DNA from: Paeniglutamicibacter quisquiliarum
GTDB lineage: Bacteria; Actinomycetota; Actinomycetes; Actinomycetales; Micrococcaceae
Length of the DNA stretch: 64,000 nucleotides
NCBI RefSeq assembly: GCF_019084045.1
Contig: NZ_JAHRED010000007.1
Location: 124,001-188,000 of the forward strand
Direction: 5' to 3'
Part shown: one piece after another, positions 61,642 to 64,000 of the stretch
How the letters are laid out: every line of letters starts with the position of its first letter
Numbering within the stretch: the first letter of the stretch is position 1
Program-made: the position numbers and the translations under genes
The notes under the pieces: generated by a model
Told to the model about the DNA's origin: nothing
Databases searched by the model: none
What the model saw: the letters and a program-made list of their open reading frames with translations, nothing else

Positions 61642-61663
61642 TATGATTGCTTATGATCGTTTG
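61642..61663. promoter_or_regulatory. Candidate DeoR operator upstream of the SIS gene
   Basis: TATGATTGCT (61642-61651) and TATGATCGTT (61652-61661) are tandem 10-bp near-repeats, a spacing typical of DeoR-family sites. The downstream half (TGATCGTTTG) is identical to one upstream of the importer operon at 57113-57122. It lies about 64-85 bp upstream of the TTG start. Confidence 0.5.
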
Positions 61664-61782
61664 ACTTGTCTACCGATCACAAAAAGTCTTAAGCGACGGG
61701 GCTCGTTTCATGCCCCGTCACGCTTGGAACCCGCGCCACCGGCCCCGGGGTGTTCGCGCCGGCAACGAGCCGGAAAACGAAA

Positions 61783-61831
61783 GGGGGCCGGCGCCGGACC
61801 CAAGAAAATCCTGGATCCGGCGCCGGCCCCC
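61783..61831 (-). terminator. Terminator of tpx
   Basis: A perfect 16-bp stem (GGGGGCCGGCGCCGGA at 61783-61798 with its complement at 61816-61831), just downstream of the tpx stop. On the minus strand it is followed by CTTTCGTTTTCC. Confidence 0.75.
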
Positions 61832-61843
61832 TCGGCCTAGGCG

Positions 61844-62344
61844 TTAGTTGGACAGTGCCGCGATGGCTGCGTCGTAGTTCGGCTCGGTCGTGATTTCCGG
61901 GACGACCTCGGTGTGCAGGACGGCGCCGTTCTCGTCCAGGACGACGATCGCGCGGGCCAGCAGGCCCTGCATCGGGCCGTCGCCCAGGGTGAGGCCGAAT
62001 TCGGCGCCGAAGTCGGAGCGGAAGGTAGAGGTCGGAACGACGTTTTCGATGCCCTCGGCACCGCAGAAACGGCCCAGCGCGAACGGCAGGTCGGCCGAGG
62101 CGCAGACGACGGCGGTGTTCTCGAGTCCCGAGGCCAGCTCGTTGAAGCGGCGGACCGAGGAAGCGCAGACGCCGGTGTCGATGGACGGGAAGATATTCAG
62201 CACGACGCGCTTGCCGCGCAGCTCGGTGCTGGTGACATCGCCGAGGTCGGCGCCGGTGAGCGTGAAGTCAGGAGCGGTTTCGCCAACGGCGGGCAGCTCG
62301 CCAATGATCTGGACGGGGGAACCTTTGAGTGCAGTAATAGCCAT
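61844..62344 (-). CDS. tpx: Thiol peroxidase
   Basis: Atypical 2-Cys peroxiredoxin of 166 aa that reduces hydroperoxides with thioredoxin. The peroxidatic Cys is C60 in [18 protein letters not shown], and the resolving Cys is C94 in [15 protein letters not shown]; an extra C81 is present. The length equals that of E. coli Tpx. It is an independent gene, with a strong terminator downstream. Confidence 0.95.
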   Translation of the reverse strand: MAITALKGSPVQIIGELPAVGETAPDFTLTGADLGDVTSTELRGKRVVLNIFPSIDTGVCASSVRRFNELASGLENTAVVCASADLPFALGRFCGAEGIENVVPTSTFRSDFGAEFGLTLGDGPMQGLLARAIVVLDENGAVLHTEVVPEITTEPNYDAAIAALSN

Positions 62345-62389
62345 GCTCCTTGTTTATCACGAAGGTGCCCTCCCTCACGAAGTGGTTCG

Positions 62390-63589
62390 CTAGAGGCGTC
62401 CCGCCGCCAGCACCCCCGCACGGAATACCGGACCGGTCAGGTTCATGCCCGGCCGGTAGGCCAGGTGCGCCACCGAGGGGGCGTTGAGCAGCTGGATGTC
62501 CGCCCGTTTTCCGACCTCCAGGGACCCCACGGCCTCCTGCACGCCCAGCGCGAGCGCTCCCCCGTAGGTGGCCGCGACAATGGCCTCCTCGATGCTCAGG
62601 TGCATCTGCAATACGGCCGTGGCCACGCAAAACGCCATGGATGAGGTGTAGGAGGTCCCGGGGTTGCAATTCGAGGCCAGGGCGATTTGCACCCCGGCGT
62701 CCAGCAGTTCCCGGCCAGGTGCCAGGGGCTGGCGGGTTGAAAGGTCGCAGGCCGGCAGGCAGGTCGCCACCGTCCCCGGAACGCCCGTTCGCCTGGCCGC
62801 ATCCCAGTCCTTCCAGGAACCGGCGAGCGCCGTCACATCCGCTTCATCTAGGTAGTTCACGTGGTCAACGCTGGCGGCACCGAACTCCACTGCCAGTTGC
62901 ACCCCGGGACCGGGGCCCAGCTGGTTGCCGTGGACGCGCAGCCCCAGGCCGGCATCCCGCGCCGCGGTGAGGACCTGGCGGGACTGCGCCTCGTTGAAGG
63001 CCCCTCGCTCGCAGAAGACGTCGGCAAACTGCACGTAGGGGGCCACGCGTTCGAGCATTTCCCCGCAGACCAGGTCCGTGTACTCCTGGGCGTCCATGCC
63101 CGCGGGCACCAGGTGGGCCCCGAGGAACGTCACCTTATCCACGACCGTCGAGGCGATGCGGGCATGCCGCGCTTCCTCTTCCACGCCCAATCCGTATCCG
63201 GTCTTGGTCTCCAGATAGGTGGTTCCCCCTGCCAGCGCCTCGGCGGCACGCCCCATGACCAGGCGGGTGAGGTCGTAGTCGCTGGCCGCCCGCGTCGCCG
63301 CGGTGGTGACGGCGATGCCGCCGGCCGCATAATCCTGCCCGGCCATGCGCGCCACGAACTCGGCGCTGCGGTCCCCGGCGAAGACCAGGTGGCTGTGTGA
63401 ATCCACCCAGCCCGGCAGCGCCGCCCGGTGGCCGGCGTCGATGGTCTTCCCTGCCCGCGGGGCCTCGGTCGCGGGCCCGATCCAGGCGATCTTGTCCCCG
63501 TCAATGAGGATTGCCGCGTCCTTGACGACACGGAGCTCGGCATCGGCCGTGAAGGCCTCGGACAGATTGGTGATCAGCGTGGTGCTCAT
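62390..63589 (-). CDS. hutI: Imidazolonepropionase
   Basis: Amidohydrolase of 399 aa in histidine degradation; it opens imidazolone-propionate to formimino-glutamate. It has the metal-binding WVDSHSHLVFAGDRSAEFVA, ETKTGYGLGVEEEARHARI and the C-terminal SNCNPGTSYTSSMAFCVATA. Its start overlaps the hutF stop by ATGA, forming a hut operon that continues beyond the window. Confidence 0.95.
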   Translation of the reverse strand: MSTTLITNLSEAFTADAELRVVKDAAILIDGDKIAWIGPATEAPRAGKTIDAGHRAALPGWVDSHSHLVFAGDRSAEFVARMAGQDYAAGGIAVTTAATRAASDYDLTRLVMGRAAEALAGGTTYLETKTGYGLGVEEEARHARIASTVVDKVTFLGAHLVPAGMDAQEYTDLVCGEMLERVAPYVQFADVFCERGAFNEAQSRQVLTAARDAGLGLRVHGNQLGPGPGVQLAVEFGAASVDHVNYLDEADVTALAGSWKDWDAARRTGVPGTVATCLPACDLSTRQPLAPGRELLDAGVQIALASNCNPGTSYTSSMAFCVATAVLQMHLSIEEAIVAATYGGALALGVQEAVGSLEVGKRADIQLLNAPSVAHLAYRPGMNLTGPVFRAGVLAAGRL

Positions 63590-64000
63590 GAAAACTCCGG
63601 GTTCTCGGTGAAGAAGGCGGTGTACAGCTTGGCCGGGTCGCCCAGCCGGGTGTGGATGCCGTCGCGGGCGACAAGCTGCCCGTTGATGTGGACCTCGGCG
63701 ATGTCGGCCGCCGTGGCGGTGAGCGGGAGCTGGCCGGATCGCGAGCCGGCGGTGCGCACCGAATCGGTGCGCACCAGCAGGAAGTCGTCGTTGTCCCCCA
63801 GCCCCAGGGAGCGCAGCCCGCCCTCGCGGGCGGCGGCGGAGAGCTCCGTGGGCGAGAACCGTCCGCGCTTGCCGCTGCGCAGGCGCTCGGCATGTTCAAG
63901 GGCGCGCTGCTCGAGGTAGGGATCGAGCACCGCGTGCTGGTCGCTGCCCAGGCAAATGTGGGCGCCGGCGTCGGCAAGTTCCCGGGCGGGCCCGATCCCG
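63586..64000 (-). CDS. hutF: Formimidoylglutamate deiminase, C-terminal part (partial)
   Basis: Only about 138 codons of the C-terminus are in the window; the 5' part lies to the right. The visible part has the metal-binding ICLGSDQHAVLDPYLEQRA and the tail GRFSPTELSAAAREGGLRSL, and DIAEVHINGQLVARDGIHTR at the end. It fits the HutF branch of the amidohydrolases, which deaminates N-formimino-glutamate. Guanine-deaminase-like enzymes are an alternative. It is coupled to hutI. Confidence 0.85.
   Translation of the reverse strand, partial: GIGPARELADAGAHICLGSDQHAVLDPYLEQRALEHAERLRSGKRGRFSPTELSAAAREGGLRSLGLGDNDDFLLVRTDSVRTAGSRSGQLPLTATAADIAEVHINGQLVARDGIHTRLGDPAKLYTAFFTENPEFS

Overview
The window is a high-GC chromosomal segment from an actinobacterium, most likely a member of the Micrococcaceae (Arthrobacter, Paeniglutamicibacter or relatives). 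This rests on the rpsB-tsf-pyrH-frr-cdsA order, a SAM-IV type riboswitch in front of metY-metX, a DivIVA-type protein, an archaeal/eukaryotic-type single-chain glycyl-tRNA synthetase, and strongly G/C-ending codons. No phage, insertion sequence, CRISPR array or rRNA was seen. The genus assignment is an inference.

Layout. 1-8046: the start of a peptide-binding lipoprotein, a branched-chain 2-oxoacid (or pyruvate) dehydrogenase operon E1a-E1b-E2 with a divergent Lrp/AsnC regulator, and an acetate-type sodium symporter with its DUF485 partner. 8288-12158: a LytS/LytTR two-component system translationally coupled to a second small membrane protein plus symporter pair. 12260-17382: the minus-strand translation and phospholipid block rpsB, tsf, pyrH, frr, cdsA and a DivIVA-motif protein. 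17817-23839: an M23 peptidase-like protein, two GT4 glycosyltransferases, a DMT transporter, a CDP-alcohol phosphatidyltransferase and a holin/DUF3618-like protein, with one CAU tRNA. 24002-27670: two identical tRNA-Asn genes flanking an ABC-F ATPase and a lipase maturation factor homologue. 27737-32174: dnaG, dgt and dusB.

32420-45249: a RibD-like reductase, a large secreted GH101 endo-alpha-N-acetylgalactosaminidase, a GNAT protein, glyS, an AhpD-like protein, a DUF606 transporter pair, an S4 RNA-binding protein, a GntR-regulated membrane protein and an esterase. 45330-52938: SGNH hydrolase, SHOCT protein, metX and metY with riboswitch, a VOC protein, tandem small membrane paralogues, a CPBP-family protein and an APH-like kinase. 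52935-61578: a sugar cluster with a DeoR regulator, an ABC importer, a class II aldolase, a PfkB kinase, a ROK kinase and a SIS-domain protein. The cluster resembles galactosamine/N-acetylgalactosamine catabolism and is interrupted by arfB. 61844-64000: tpx and histidine utilisation genes (hutI, partial hutF).

The most coherent story is amino-sugar use. The secreted GH101 enzyme would release the core-1 disaccharide from O-glycoproteins. About 16 kb away lies a DeoR-controlled importer and an aga-like catabolic set, with candidate operators at both operon heads. A second theme is carboxylate metabolism: the oxoacid dehydrogenase lies next to a LytSR-type sensor flanked by two acetate/pyruvate-type symporters. 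Functions are assigned from motif reading of translated sequence only; no database searches were run.
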